64,000 nucleotides of DNA from Candidatus Bathyarchaeum tardum (GTDB taxonomy: Archaea > Thermoproteota > Bathyarchaeia > Bathyarchaeales > Bathyarchaeaceae), in assembly GCA_029762755.1 (NCBI GenBank), contig JARVGH010000004.1:62001-126000 (forward strand), read 5' to 3'. This document shows, piece by piece, positions 50,439 to 59,780 of this stretch; within the stretch, counting starts at the first letter, position 1; every line of letters starts with the position of its first letter. A program made the translations under genes and the position numbers. Below the pieces are notes generated by a model. It was not told the DNA's origin. It saw nothing but the letters and a program-made list of their open reading frames with translations, and did not search any database.

Positions 50439-51251
50439 TTGGAAGTGAACAGTTTGGCGGTAACAGAAACTGTAGAAATTGGAATAATTGGCGGAACGGG
50501 TGTGTATGATCAAGAAAGTTTTGAAGACATAAAAGAAGTAAAGATTTTTACTCCTTTTGGTGAAACATCTGATCTTGTTTCCATTGGTAATTACAAAAAC
50601 ACTAAAGTAGCATTTATTGCAAGACATAGCAAAAACCACACGATTCCGCCTCATCGAGTTAACTATCGGGCTAATGTTTGGGCACTAAAACAGTTAGGAG
50701 TTCAAAGAATAATTGCTTCTGCAGCAGTAGGCAGCCTACGAGAAGATTATGGACCAGGAACCTTCGTAGTTCCCGACCAGTTCATTGACCGAACAAAAAA
50801 ACGGTTAGATACCTTTTATGAAGGCGGACAAGTCTGCCACATTTCCTCGGCAGATCCATTCTGTGAACAACTCAGACAATATTTCATCCAAAAAGCTCAA
50901 GCCATCGGAATAGATGCAAAAAAAACTGGAACTTACGTTTGTGTCGAAGGTCCACGATTTTCAACCCGTGCAGAATCCAGATTGTTCCAAACATGGAACG
51001 CCGACATAGTAGGAATGACCGTGTACCCTGAATGTGTTTTAGCCCGAGAAGCAGAAATGTGTTACGTTTCCATTTGCATGGTTACTGATTACGATGTTTG
51101 GGCAGACAGCCCAGTTTCTACAAAAGAAGTGATCGAAAAAGCCCAAGAAAGCAACGAAAAACTCAAAAAACTGATTCTAGAAGCCATTCCACAAGTGCCT
51201 AAAAAACGAGAGTGCACTTGCGGTTCAGCATTAAAAGACGCTATGTTCTAA
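50439..51251 (+). CDS. mtnP: S-methyl-5'-thioadenosine phosphorylase
   Basis: A 270-residue protein. Family motifs: GIIGGTGVYD (about 13-22), ARHSKNHTIPPHRVNYRAN (about 60-78), ASAAVGSLREDYGPGTFVVPDQFIDRT (within about 88-114), and TYVCVEGPRFSTRAES with GMTVYPECVLAREAEMCY. It cleaves methylthioadenosine to adenine and methylthioribose-1-phosphate in methionine salvage. The CTCG pair near the end recalls the Cys-stabilised archaeal enzymes. The start is TTG at 50439, with GTG 50445 as an alternative. The convergent phosphoribosyltransferase could reuse the released base. Confidence 0.94.
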   Translation: MEVNSLAVTETVEIGIIGGTGVYDQESFEDIKEVKIFTPFGETSDLVSIGNYKNTKVAFIARHSKNHTIPPHRVNYRANVWALKQLGVQRIIASAAVGSLREDYGPGTFVVPDQFIDRTKKRLDTFYEGGQVCHISSADPFCEQLRQYFIQKAQAIGIDAKKTGTYVCVEGPRFSTRAESRLFQTWNADIVGMTVYPECVLAREAEMCYVSICMVTDYDVWADSPVSTKEVIEKAQESNEKLKKLILEAIPQVPKKRECTCGSALKDAMF

Positions 51252-51304
51252 AAATGAAAGGTAAAAGGCTTGAATTTTGAAATTCAAGATTAACTCTTTT
51301 CCAT

Positions 51305-51937
51305 TTAATTTTTTCTTCTTTTGATTTCTTGCAGAATTTCGTTTATTGTTTCTTCAGTTGTGTCGATACAATAGGATTGTTTGAGTTCGTCTTTTATTTG
51401 GGTAACATCTGCTTCTTCAGGAGTTGCTTTCATGCGTCGGCAAACTTTTGGAATAATTGTGCACAGGTCTTCAGTGAAGTTCCATGGAAAGATAACCCAC
51501 ACCCAAGGCAGTTCTTCTCCAACGTAATCTGATTTGAATTTTGCACAGGTTAGATGTTGCAAGCTGGCAGTTCGGATTTCGGCAGGTTCTAACGATTTAA
51601 TGTAATCAACAGCCACACGCATGCTTTCACCAGTGTCTGTGAGGTCATCTACAATTAACACATTTTTTCCTTTCAGGTCAGCACGTATTTCATTTCTTAT
51701 TTTAGCCGTTCCGTCGGGAGTTGCAGTTACCCCCCAGTGTTCAACTTTGAGGCTGACAAGATCTTTTACTCCAACAAAATCACAAAGAACCCTAGCTAAT
51801 ACCCATCCCCCTCGAGCCAAACCAACAATTACTTCTGGTTGATAACCTGATTTGTTAATTTTGTCTGCTACTTTTTTAGCTAACCTATAAAACATGTCCC
51901 AGTCCATCACAAGACATTCAAAAGTTTTTTCGTCCAT
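51305..51937 (-). CDS. Phosphoribosyltransferase (type I PRTase)
   Basis: A 210-residue protein with the PRPP-binding motif NVLIVDDLTDTGES (about 92-105) and the upstream VIVGLARGGWVLARVL loop. The central layout matches archaeal Gpt/HPRT-like enzymes that salvage hypoxanthine, guanine or xanthine, but the base specificity is unclear. It converges on mtnP with about 50 bp between. A paralogue is encoded at 56663; both contain PW-x-x-x-x-FPW-type segments (here VWVIFPWNFTE). Confidence 0.88.
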   Translation of the reverse strand: MDEKTFECLVMDWDMFYRLAKKVADKINKSGYQPEVIVGLARGGWVLARVLCDFVGVKDLVSLKVEHWGVTATPDGTAKIRNEIRADLKGKNVLIVDDLTDTGESMRVAVDYIKSLEPAEIRTASLQHLTCAKFKSDYVGEELPWVWVIFPWNFTEDLCTIIPKVCRRMKATPEEADVTQIKDELKQSYCIDTTEETINEILQEIKRRKN

Positions 51938-52124
51938 AACAGAACCGCCTATTATTTCTGATTATGTCCCTTGCTTGTAATATTATAGTTTCGCATTACT
52001 TGTTAACCATAATCAATTCTAGTCATGTTTCATTATTAGATTCATTGTTGAACACAACAACAAATCTGGAACCGAAATAACCGATATTATATCAAAAAAC
52101 AGTCTTTGTAAATTGTGGGTGGGA

Positions 52125-52361
52125 ATGCAGACAACAGTAGCAACTTTACTTTTCGTTACGTCCGCAGTGATACTCGCATGTGTTGTTGTTGACTATGCAG
52201 TAGTCGCATGCGAACAAACTCTAGACACAGAAAGTCTACCGCAATTTGAACGAATACGAGCTCTAGAAAATAAGCTTCTGAACCAAACTGATACCTTAAT
52301 CAATCAAATTGAATCGCTAAATCAAACCTACATCGAGACAATAGACCAAACAATACCCTAA
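52125..52361 (+). CDS. Small membrane protein with pilin-like hydrophobic N-terminus
   Basis: 78 residues from the ATG at 52125, with GGGTGGG just before it and a TATA-like gatattatatc about 35 bp upstream. A long N-terminal hydrophobic helix (TTVATLLFVTSAVILACVVV, residues 3-22) is followed by a polar coiled stretch with repeated LLNQTDTLINQIESLNQT. It resembles the hydrophobic core of archaeal type IV pilins but lacks a visible class III cleavage site. Function unknown. Confidence 0.55.
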   Translation: MQTTVATLLFVTSAVILACVVVDYAVVACEQTLDTESLPQFERIRALENKLLNQTDTLINQIESLNQTYIETIDQTIP

Positions 52362-52378
52362 ACAAACTGCAAAGGAAC

Positions 52379-54175
52379 CTATTCTTCTTCAGTTGTGCTC
52401 ATGTAATAGTATTCGCCAAGGTCTTTTTGTTCACGGTCGAGCCGAGAGCCTTCTTTGTTTACCCTAGGACGTTTTGTTTGGGGGTCACGCCTGAAGGTAA
52501 TAGCCATGTCCTCAAGAAAACTGTTCATGCCATTACGCAGATCAGTTGGTGGATTCGCAAATCCGCGAACACCGGGTTCTCCAGCAAAAATCATAAGCCG
52601 GTCAGCAATGAAGTCTTGTGCCACAACATCATGTTCGACAACCAATGCAGTGACTTTTTTGTTTTCAATCACTCGCCGAATTGTACGGGCAGCAGAAAGC
52701 CGGTCTTCAACATCCAAGTAAGCGCTGGGTTCGTCCAGAAGATAAAGGTCTGCTTCCCGGGATAAGCAAGCAGCGATTGCAACACGTTGTAGTTCTCCGC
52801 CACTGAGTTCGGTTAACTCTCGTTCAAGAAGAACCGGCACTTTAAGTGGCTGCAGAATTTGAGTATGATAAAAACTTGTTCCAAAGGCTTTGTCAGCGGT
52901 TTCTTTGAGAAGGTCTTCAACTGTTCCGCCATATTGGGGCGTAATATATTGTGGTTTATAACTTATTTTCATCTCATCTTCAGCAGAAGTTTCCCCCGAA
53001 TCGGCTTTTTCTATTCCAGCAAGCATTTTTACAAAAGTTGTTTTTCCGATTCCGTTGGGTCCAAAAATTCCTACTACTTCACCTCGTTTTACTTCCCCGG
53101 GCATTGACGTAAATTCAAAATCCCCAAAAGATTTGGTTATTTCAGTCCATTTCAGAAGGGTTTCAGCGGCAGTTAACCCAGCAGCGGGGGGTCTAACATT
53201 GAAGGTTATTGGTTCGGGTCTAAATCTGACGTTTTCGTCAGGAATGTAACCTTGAAGGTAAATATTGATTCCAACACGTACTCCATGAACATGAGAAACA
53301 ATACCGTAAACTCCTGGGTCACCATAAAAAATGCAAATTTGGTCAGAAAGATAATCAAGAATTGCAAGATCGTGCTCGGCAACAATAACTGTTTTTTCAT
53401 CATCTTTCAAGGATCGAATAGCCTTGGCAGCGTTCAAACGTTGTTTAACGTCAAGATAACTGGTAGGTTCATCAAAAAGGTAAACGTCGGCTTCTCGACA
53501 AATCGACGCAGCAACAGCAACTCTTTGCAGTTCTCCTCCACTTAAGACTTTGAGGTTTCTGTTCCATATTGTTTCAAGTTGCAGTTGTTCTTTGAGTTGA
53601 GCCAGCTTGCCTCGTTCGTCAACTTTTTCTAACAGGTCGCCGACTTTTCCTGAAACTACTCGAGATATCTTATCTACGTACTGAGGTTTGTAAACAACCT
53701 TCAAATTGCCTTCACTTACTTTCTGGAAATAATCCTGCACGGTTGAGCCACGAAAATGCTGAATTAAATCAGTCCAAGATGGGGGATCATCAAATCGTCC
53801 CAAGTTTGGTTTGAGTTCTCCTGATAGAACGTGCAGTGCAGTTGTTTTCCCAATGCCGTTTTGCCCTAAAAGACCCAAGACAACACCTGCTGAAGGTGTT
53901 GGAAGACGAAACAGCTTGAAAGTGTTTGGTCCAAAACGGTGGCTGCAGTCTTCTTCAAGTTCGTCAGCCAAGTTAACTATTGAAATGGCTTTAAATGGGC
54001 ATTTTCTAACGCAGATGCCGCATCCTACACACAGGCTTTCTATGATTTGAGGAGTTTCGCCTTCGAATACGATTGCTTCAATTTTGTTTCTTACTGGTGG
54101 ACAAAAACGGAAACATGGTCTACCGCAGCGTTTGGATTCGCATCTTTCTTCGTCAAGGACCGCTATTCGAACCAT
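52379..54175 (-). CDS. abce1: ABCE1 / RNase L inhibitor homologue, ribosome-recycling ATPase
   Basis: About 598 residues from the ATG at 54175 (TTG 54181 also in frame). The N-terminal part holds two [4Fe-4S] cluster motifs: CESKRCGRPCFRFCPP and CVGCGICVRKCPF. Two ABC domains follow, with Walker A GQNGIGKTT and GPNGIGKTT and signatures LSGGELQR twice. The hinge segment between them (SYLDVKQR, DEPSAYLDVEDR) is typical. It splits ribosomes after termination, together with aRF1/aPelota. Essential and full length. Confidence 0.97.
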   Translation of the reverse strand: MVRIAVLDEERCESKRCGRPCFRFCPPVRNKIEAIVFEGETPQIIESLCVGCGICVRKCPFKAISIVNLADELEEDCSHRFGPNTFKLFRLPTPSAGVVLGLLGQNGIGKTTALHVLSGELKPNLGRFDDPPSWTDLIQHFRGSTVQDYFQKVSEGNLKVVYKPQYVDKISRVVSGKVGDLLEKVDERGKLAQLKEQLQLETIWNRNLKVLSGGELQRVAVAASICREADVYLFDEPTSYLDVKQRLNAAKAIRSLKDDEKTVIVAEHDLAILDYLSDQICIFYGDPGVYGIVSHVHGVRVGINIYLQGYIPDENVRFRPEPITFNVRPPAAGLTAAETLLKWTEITKSFGDFEFTSMPGEVKRGEVVGIFGPNGIGKTTFVKMLAGIEKADSGETSAEDEMKISYKPQYITPQYGGTVEDLLKETADKAFGTSFYHTQILQPLKVPVLLERELTELSGGELQRVAIAACLSREADLYLLDEPSAYLDVEDRLSAARTIRRVIENKKVTALVVEHDVVAQDFIADRLMIFAGEPGVRGFANPPTDLRNGMNSFLEDMAITFRRDPQTKRPRVNKEGSRLDREQKDLGEYYYMSTTEEE

Positions 54176-54306
54176 CTTCAATCAATACCTGTTTGTAACG
54201 TAAACATAAAAATTGAGAAATAATAATGTGATGCTTCAAAAGCCATTGTTTAAAAGTATTATGATGAATCCCACGATAAATTATAACGTAAAAGAGATTA
54301 GCAGAT

Positions 54307-54513
54307 TTACGTTTCTAACAAAGGATGAACAACAAAGTTTAGTTCATTATTTTCAGGTAAAGTATACGAAATTATGGTTTCTTGGGAAGATTCGGGAGAT
54401 TCAGGTAATTCGATTTGACTTTCAGGGACATTGGGGTTTTGTAATCCAAGAGCAGTAGCAACCAAAAAAGCGGTTACTGCTAAAACTGTGAAAAGGATTG
54501 TTGATTTTTTCAT
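54307..54513 (-). CDS. Small secreted or membrane-anchored protein, hypothetical
   Basis: 68 residues from the ATG at 54513 (MKKSTILF), with a single hydrophobic N-terminal helix (about 4-22) and a Pro/Glu/Ser-rich tail (ESQIELPESPESSQET). No lipobox Cys. Could be a tiny surface or periplasmic-like peptide. Ribosome signal weak. Function unknown. Confidence 0.5.
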   Translation of the reverse strand: MKKSTILFTVLAVTAFLVATALGLQNPNVPESQIELPESPESSQETIISYTLPENNELNFVVHPLLET

Positions 54514-54711
54514 TTTTGGCACCATCAACGGTTTATGTTGGTTTATTTGGGTTTTATTCGATATAATTCCACGGTTTAGAACATGGTGTTCTAAACTTTA
54601 GAACTAGTTTTGAAAAGCTTTGAAAGATAATTTTAAATCAACAGGCACTAACGATGTATGTATCTAGTTTGTAAAGAATTAGTTGATTGAATCAAAAAAG
54701 GGTGAACATAA

Positions 54712-55407
54712 TTGAAGTATGAAATTAAGTATAAACCATCATATTCGATGCTTGTCGTGAAATTGGACCCAAACGAAACAGTAACAGCTGAAGCAGGTGC
54801 CATGACCTACATGGACCCTAACATACAAGTGAACACTCGTAAACGCGAAAAAAGTATTCTAGGTAGCTTAGGATTATCCATTTTAGGGCGCCAATCATTT
54901 TTTGTAAACGACTACACTGCCCAAAACAGTCCCGGTGAAGCTGCTTTTGTTGCAGCGCCAGTAGGGGACATTGAAACGTTAGATGTGAAACCAAACCAAG
55001 GGTACATCATACAATCTGCATCGTACATTGCATCAACCCAAAGTGTAGACTTAGACATGAAATGGCAAGGATTCACCAAGGGCTTGTTCGGCCAAGGCTT
55101 ATTCATGATCAAAGCCAAAGGAGAAGGAAAACTTTTCATAAACACTTTCGGAGCCATCGACAAACACACTTTAGAAGCAGGAAAAACCCTGATTGTAGAC
55201 AACTTCCATTTGGTTGCCTTCAGTGACACCTGTGACTACAAAGTTCGAAAGTTTGGAGGCTTGAAATCAACCATATTAGGTGGTGAAGGACTAGTAACAG
55301 AAATTCAAGGTCCCGGCGACGTTTACATACAAACCAAAAACCTACAAGAATTCGTGGAATGGCTTTGGACCCTTCTTGGACCCCGAGTAAAATCAAGGTC
55401 AAGATAA
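54712..55407 (+). CDS. AIM24/TIGR00266 family protein
   Basis: A 231-residue beta-rich protein with family hallmarks: EAGAMTYMDPNIQVNTR (about 25-41), FFVNDYTA (about 63-70), KGEGKLFINTFGAI (about 139-152) and FGGLKSTILGGEGLVTEIQGPG (within about 180-203). The yeast homologue AIM24 affects mitochondrial inner membrane structure; prokaryotic roles are unknown. The start is TTG at 54712, supported by AGGGTGA seven bases upstream. It is followed by a T-run terminator. Confidence 0.92.
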   Translation: MKYEIKYKPSYSMLVVKLDPNETVTAEAGAMTYMDPNIQVNTRKREKSILGSLGLSILGRQSFFVNDYTAQNSPGEAAFVAAPVGDIETLDVKPNQGYIIQSASYIASTQSVDLDMKWQGFTKGLFGQGLFMIKAKGEGKLFINTFGAIDKHTLEAGKTLIVDNFHLVAFSDTCDYKVRKFGGLKSTILGGEGLVTEIQGPGDVYIQTKNLQEFVEWLWTLLGPRVKSRSR

Positions 55408-55420
55408 AAAAGTTAAACAA

Positions 55421-55445
55421 CAGTTTTCTTTTTTTCTCTTTTTTA
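55421..55445 (+). terminator. Poly-T terminator after the AIM24-like gene
   Basis: Three T-runs of four to seven within 25 bp, 14 bp after the stop codon. Confidence 0.4.
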
Positions 55446-55502
55446 CAAAAAAATAGGTAGAGATTTAATTCAGGCTAATACAATATTCAATTCGACGAGA
55501 AC

Positions 55503-56123
55503 ATGACAGTTCTGAAAGCAACAAAAATTAACATTTTGAAAGCAGCTCAAACAGTGAAACAAGGCGGAATAGTAGCATATCCAACAGAAACAGTATACGG
55601 ACTGGGATGTGACCCCCTTAACTCAGAAGCAGTAAAACGAGTTTTAGAGATAAAAGGAAATAGAACTAAACCTTTTCCAGTTTTAGCTGCAACTTTAACT
55701 GATGTAGATAAAATCGCTTTTATGTCTGCAAGTGGAAAAAAATTAGCTTCCAAGTTCTGGCCAGGACCCCTTACTATGGTTTTTCAAAAAAAAAGTGCTC
55801 TTTCTGATGTTGTTACTTTAGGATTAGGTTCAGTGGGGTTACGTATACCAAACAATAACGTTGCTTTGAGTTTGATTCAGTTGTCTGGTGGTCTGTTGAT
55901 TGGTTCGAGCGCCAACTTATCAGGAGAAAACCCTCCAAAGTCTATTCAAGATATGTCTGAACAATTAATAGCAAAGGTGGATATGGTTCTTGATGGGGGA
56001 GTTGCCCTTGAGGGAACGCCTTCTACAGTTGTAGATTTAACTTTAGGTAAACCAAAAATCCTTCGAGCAGGTCCAATAAGCCTTAAACAAATATTTGTTA
56101 CATTAGCCCTTAGTGACCAGTAA
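55503..56123 (+). CDS. sua5: Threonylcarbamoyl-AMP synthase (TsaC/Sua5/YrdC)
   Basis: A 206-residue YrdC-fold protein with KQGGIVAYPTETVYGLGCDP (within about 20-39), KRVLEIKGNRTKPFPVL (about 57-73), FWPGPLTMVF (about 85-94) and LIGSSANLSGENPP (about 139-152). It makes threonylcarbamoyl-adenylate from Thr, bicarbonate and ATP, the first step of t6A tRNA modification; KEOPS then transfers the group. Its 3' end overlaps the convergent KEOPS-subunit gene by 21 bp. The C-terminal Sua5 domain is absent, so it is the short TsaC-type form. Confidence 0.94.
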   Translation: MTVLKATKINILKAAQTVKQGGIVAYPTETVYGLGCDPLNSEAVKRVLEIKGNRTKPFPVLAATLTDVDKIAFMSASGKKLASKFWPGPLTMVFQKKSALSDVVTLGLGSVGLRIPNNNVALSLIQLSGGLLIGSSANLSGENPPKSIQDMSEQLIAKVDMVLDGGVALEGTPSTVVDLTLGKPKILRAGPISLKQIFVTLALSDQ

Positions 56124-56666
56124 GGCCATGCGCTCAATAACAAGGTCAACTAATGTTTCTTTTTCAGTGCTTTCTTTTTTGAGGCAAGCATTAAATTCAA
56201 GTTCAGAAATTTCAAACAGTTTTTTGATGGTTTCTGTCTTTTCGTTAGTCAAGGATATTATAGAGTCATCCCTTTTTCCAGAAATTAATTTAGTAAAGCT
56301 TTGAATGGCATCAGTTTTTTGGTTTTCGTTTTCTACAAAAATTAGGGCTGCTATCTCTGAGGTGCCCTTTTTTATTCCCAACATTTCTACTGCCTTTGTT
56401 ATTTGCCGTTGAGCAGAAGCAAAAAGCAAGGCTTCAACTTGCAGATTGTTTGAAATGTTTGTTTTTTTGGCAAAGGTATTCAACGCATTAACAGCTGCAA
56501 AATACAGATGCTGGGGACCTGCTATGTTTTTTGCATCAAACAGTTGAAAAGTAACCTCACTGTTTTGTGTTTTTAACTGTTCAAGAAAAGCAGGAATATT
56601 GTCAATTTTGACGTCACGAAAACCCAGTATGGCAATTTTTTCGTTTTCTAACGCATTGGGGGTCAA
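56103..56666 (-). CDS. cgi121: KEOPS complex subunit Cgi121
   Basis: A 187-residue protein with the Cgi121/TPRKB hallmarks: FQLFDAKNIAGPQHLYFAA (within about 40-58), then TNISNNLQVEALLFASAQRQI and KAVEMLGIKKG. Cgi121 binds Bud32 and the tRNA 3' end, and helps recruit tRNA to the t6A-forming KEOPS complex. It overlaps the upstream phosphoribosyltransferase gene by 4 bp and is convergent with the sua5 gene, which supplies its substrate. The C-terminal acidic tail (KKESTEKETLVDLVIE) is longer than the minimal fold. Confidence 0.9.
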   Translation of the reverse strand: MTPNALENEKIAILGFRDVKIDNIPAFLEQLKTQNSEVTFQLFDAKNIAGPQHLYFAAVNALNTFAKKTNISNNLQVEALLFASAQRQITKAVEMLGIKKGTSEIAALIFVENENQKTDAIQSFTKLISGKRDDSIISLTNEKTETIKKLFEISELEFNACLKKESTEKETLVDLVIERMALLVTKG

Positions 56667-57271
56667 TTTTTTTCCTCGGAAATTTGGTTAACAACTTCCT
56701 TGTTTAACCCGAGGTTAATCAGTTTTTCTTTAATGTCTTTAACAGTGTTTCCTAGGGCTTGAAGTTTTTCAAATAATCTTTTAACATTTTCTTTTTGGTC
56801 CCAAGGAAAAACAACCCAACTTGCAGTTTCGTACCTGAAGTAATCAGGTTCAATAACACTCCAAGGTTTGCGATGCAACATTGCAGTTTTTACCATAGAA
56901 GCACCTTTACTGCTCAGATAGGAAATTACAAGTTTGAGGCTTTCACCTGAATCTGTCAAATCGTCTACCAAAAGAACTTTTTTGCCAGCTACTGAACCCG
57001 ATATTTCTTTTGTAATAGTTGGCTTATTTTTTGTTTCGTTAACTCCAACATAAAATTGTGTTGTAACTGTATCTAAATTTGAGTTTTCTAACAAGTCAGA
57101 TAGTATTCGAGCAGGAACCAAACCGCCCCTAGAAACAGCAACTATCACATCGGGTACAAAACTGCTTCTTTGGACTGCTTTAGCTATGTCAACAAGGGAC
57201 CTGTAAACTTGACTCCAAGAAACAACTTCAAGTTGCAAATCCAGTTCGAGGCTATTATTTGATTCTTTCAT
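56663..57271 (-). CDS. Phosphoribosyltransferase, paralogue of 51305
   Basis: About 202 residues from the ATG at 57271 (MKESNN; the frame reaches a TTG at 57313). PRPP motif KVLLVDDLTDSGES (about 94-107) and upstream IVAVSRGGLVPARILSDLL. Same layout as the gene at 51305, including WVVFPWDQKE near the aromatic base-binding loop. Overlaps the Cgi121 gene by 4 bp, so the two are co-expressed. Base specificity unknown; two diverged copies suggest different substrates. Confidence 0.87.
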   Translation of the reverse strand: MKESNNSLELDLQLEVVSWSQVYRSLVDIAKAVQRSSFVPDVIVAVSRGGLVPARILSDLLENSNLDTVTTQFYVGVNETKNKPTITKEISGSVAGKKVLLVDDLTDSGESLKLVISYLSSKGASMVKTAMLHRKPWSVIEPDYFRYETASWVVFPWDQKENVKRLFEKLQALGNTVKDIKEKLINLGLNKEVVNQISEEKN

Positions 57272-57465
57272 GGTTTTTTGCTCAAAGGTTTGATCAGTTG
57301 TTAACTTTATCAAGTTTTATTATCAAGGCGCAATATGTTCAGGGTTATGTTTATGTTTTTACGATTTTTTGGTTGCAGATATGTCAATTTCGGATGTATA
57401 TTTTCCTTTGCAATAAGCGATATATCAATTCTGCAGCGATTTTACAAAACAAAGGGGTTCACTAA

Positions 57466-57648
57466 GTGTTGTCACTAACTGAAATGCGAGAAAAAATCCA
57501 GAGACTTGAACAAGAAAAAGCGGAGCTGTCAAAAGAAATAAAATTGCTCAGGCAAACAGCAGAAGGAAAAGCCATCGCTTTAGAATGTGAAGTTGCTGTG
57601 CTTCGAGAAGAGGCAGAAGCCCTAAAAAAATTGCTTGAAACCCTTTAG
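57466..57648 (+). CDS. Short coiled-coil protein
   Basis: 60 residues, a continuous heptad-rich helix (MREKIQRLEQEKAELSKEIK and EVAVLREEAEALKKLLETL). No other domain. Its length, sharp start (TTG 57466) and clean coiled-coil periodicity suggest a true small protein, perhaps a dimerisation or adaptor factor. Function unknown. Confidence 0.6.
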   Translation: MLSLTEMREKIQRLEQEKAELSKEIKLLRQTAEGKAIALECEVAVLREEAEALKKLLETL

Positions 57649-57718
57649 TTGGGCAACATAATTTTAACTTGACCTATTTTAAAGAAAGAAAAAAGGTAGA
57701 ATTAGAAACACAGTAATT

Positions 57719-58687
57719 CTAGGCTAGTTGCTGTAACGCCCGTAATCGTTTTACTATGTTTGGATGAGTAGAAAACACTTCCATAATCTTGTCAAAGGTA
57801 CTAATTTTTCGCCGCAGAACTTCTTCGACAAGTTTTCTATCGCCCACACTTCCACCCATCTGGCGCAATGCCGCGGAATCGATTTCAGAACGGTCTGGAT
57901 CGGAAATAAACAACGCTTTAAAAGAATTAGAATCTCCAGCGCCTGACTTTTTACCTCTTTGTTTCATGTTGCTTGTAGAGTTAACAATTTTTGCCAGTCC
58001 CTGTGACAGCTTATTTGCTCCATTTTCAACTATTGACACACTGTGCCGATCAGCATAGTATTCACGTATTCTGCTCAAATAAAGGGTGAACAAAGTAAGA
58101 ACCCAATACAGCAAGATGCTTGCAAGTCCAATTATTGCAGTGCCTCCGTTATCTCGGCTGTCTCGTCGACCGAACATTGACGAAAGAAGCATTGAGTAAC
58201 CAATAAAGTAAAAGATTGCAGGCAATATGGAAACAAACATCATTACTTGAACGTCACGATGCTTTAGGTGTCCCAGTTCATGTCCGATTACGGCTTCTAC
58301 TTCATCTTCATTAAGTGTTTCTAGCAATCCCGTTGTTACTGCAACCCTGCTTCCTGTAAGTGGTGAGCCATAAGCAAAAGCGTTAGGAATAGCCATTTTT
58401 GCTTTCATTAATTTAGGGGTTTTCATTTTGCTTTTTTGACTTAACCGCTCCACCATATTATACAGATCGGGGTCTTCTGCTTTGTTAACTTCTTTTGCCC
58501 GGTACATTGCACTAATAAGATAAGGAGCAATGAGCCATTGGACGATATTGAAAACAACAACGATGAAGGGCAATAACAGGATACTAACGCCAGCTAACGC
58601 CAAAATAACAGTGAAAAAAAGCGTAGACAACCCTATTATAACAGCCACAGTTCCGATTAAGGACAGTCTAAGTTTCCATAAATTCAC
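57719..58687 (-). CDS. htpX: HtpX-like membrane zinc protease, second copy
   Basis: A 322-residue M48 protein: two N-terminal helices, the zinc site VIGHELGHLKHRD (about 137-149), two middle helices, and IREYYADRHSV with the third ligand (about 211-221). Compared with the copy at 28073 it is longer, with an insert near SNMKQRGKKSGAG. This is the canonical archaeal HtpX arrangement and it stands alone, without lemA. Role: membrane protein quality control. Confidence 0.94.
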   Translation of the reverse strand: MNLWKLRLSLIGTVAVIIGLSTLFFTVILALAGVSILLLPFIVVVFNIVQWLIAPYLISAMYRAKEVNKAEDPDLYNMVERLSQKSKMKTPKLMKAKMAIPNAFAYGSPLTGSRVAVTTGLLETLNEDEVEAVIGHELGHLKHRDVQVMMFVSILPAIFYFIGYSMLLSSMFGRRDSRDNGGTAIIGLASILLYWVLTLFTLYLSRIREYYADRHSVSIVENGANKLSQGLAKIVNSTSNMKQRGKKSGAGDSNSFKALFISDPDRSEIDSAALRQMGGSVGDRKLVEEVLRRKISTFDKIMEVFSTHPNIVKRLRALQQLA

Positions 58688-58736
58688 TAAATAAACCCAA
58701 TATTGTTGAAAACTGTCAGTTGCTTATTAACTTTTT

Positions 58737-59780
58737 TCAAAGTTTTCGAACTAGAAAACCAGCGTCTAACGGTTCAACTTTAATTTTTATGCCTAAAATT
58801 TTTTCCATCAACCAAATGTTTGTTTGTATATGGTCAGTAATTTTGCGGACAAAATACGCTGATTGTCCATTAGCTAGACCAACATAAGGTACAAGCATGT
58901 CAGCCAGATGAACGTCAACCGGGGCGTTTGCTTGAATTTCTTTCAAAAGGTTCTCAGCAGCTTCTTGACCTACTGCCTCGCTGGTTTTTCTTTTTTCCCC
59001 AATAGCGTCAGCTCCAATCAATGCACCTTTACTGGTTTTTGCCCATAAAGTGATGGAACTGCCTTTCTGAAAACGATTTGAATAGTCATTAAGGACTTGA
59101 ATGTTTGTTTTGTAGCCACAATTTTCAAGAGAATTAGCAGCTTTTTGTGCTTGACGTTGGGCAACTTTTTGTTTTTCTAGAAATGTACAAACAGATATGC
59201 CTTCAATTTCAGTTATGGCGCCAAATTCTGTTAAATTGATTGGCTGCAAAGTGGAAACAGGATTAACGTTTAAGACAATTTCGCCCATTCCTTTAGGGTA
59301 ATAACCATATTTTTTGACAGTTATTGAAGCCTTTAGTCCCATTTCTTCAAGGACAGGCAACATCACATGTTTGATGTAATTAATTGTTGGAGCGTAACGG
59401 ACATCGGTTCCGCCATTCATTACGTGAACCTTACATGGTTGTTTAGCGTATGCACAAATCGGTAAAACAGTTAACAGGAGCATGGGAATGCTTCCAGCAG
59501 TTCCAATTTCTGCGGTTACTTCACCGCCCGTGATAGTGTCTGGTTTGAACCATAATTCATGGGAATCAAGTTCTACACCTTTTGTTTCAGCGTTACAGAG
59601 TTTTGTTGCTGCAATAATAGATTCAAGATGTTGTGGTCGCAGTCCCGGTTGTTTACGGTTATGACGAATATTGTAAATGTGCAAAGGTTCTTGATTGATA
59701 GCCGATAATGCAACAGATAATCGTAGAATTGTTCCGCTGCCGCTTTTTTGGCTGCCATCTATTTCCAGCATTTTTGTCAT
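58737..59780 (-). CDS. rtcA: RNA 3'-terminal phosphate cyclase
   Basis: A 347-residue protein of full RtcA length. Motifs: EIDGSQKSGSGTILRLSVAL (within about 6-25), RKQPGLRPQHL (about 42-52), GTAGSIPMLLLTVLP (about 92-106) and MNGGTDVRYAPTINY (about 120-134). The C-terminal KITDHIQTNIWL carries the likely AMP-accepting His (about 317). It converts RNA 3'-phosphate to 2',3'-cyclic phosphate through an adenylated intermediate. The ATG at 59780 faces the divergent Cys-rich gene. Confidence 0.95.
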   Translation of the reverse strand: MTKMLEIDGSQKSGSGTILRLSVALSAINQEPLHIYNIRHNRKQPGLRPQHLESIIAATKLCNAETKGVELDSHELWFKPDTITGGEVTAEIGTAGSIPMLLLTVLPICAYAKQPCKVHVMNGGTDVRYAPTINYIKHVMLPVLEEMGLKASITVKKYGYYPKGMGEIVLNVNPVSTLQPINLTEFGAITEIEGISVCTFLEKQKVAQRQAQKAANSLENCGYKTNIQVLNDYSNRFQKGSSITLWAKTSKGALIGADAIGEKRKTSEAVGQEAAENLLKEIQANAPVDVHLADMLVPYVGLANGQSAYFVRKITDHIQTNIWLMEKILGIKIKVEPLDAGFLVRKL

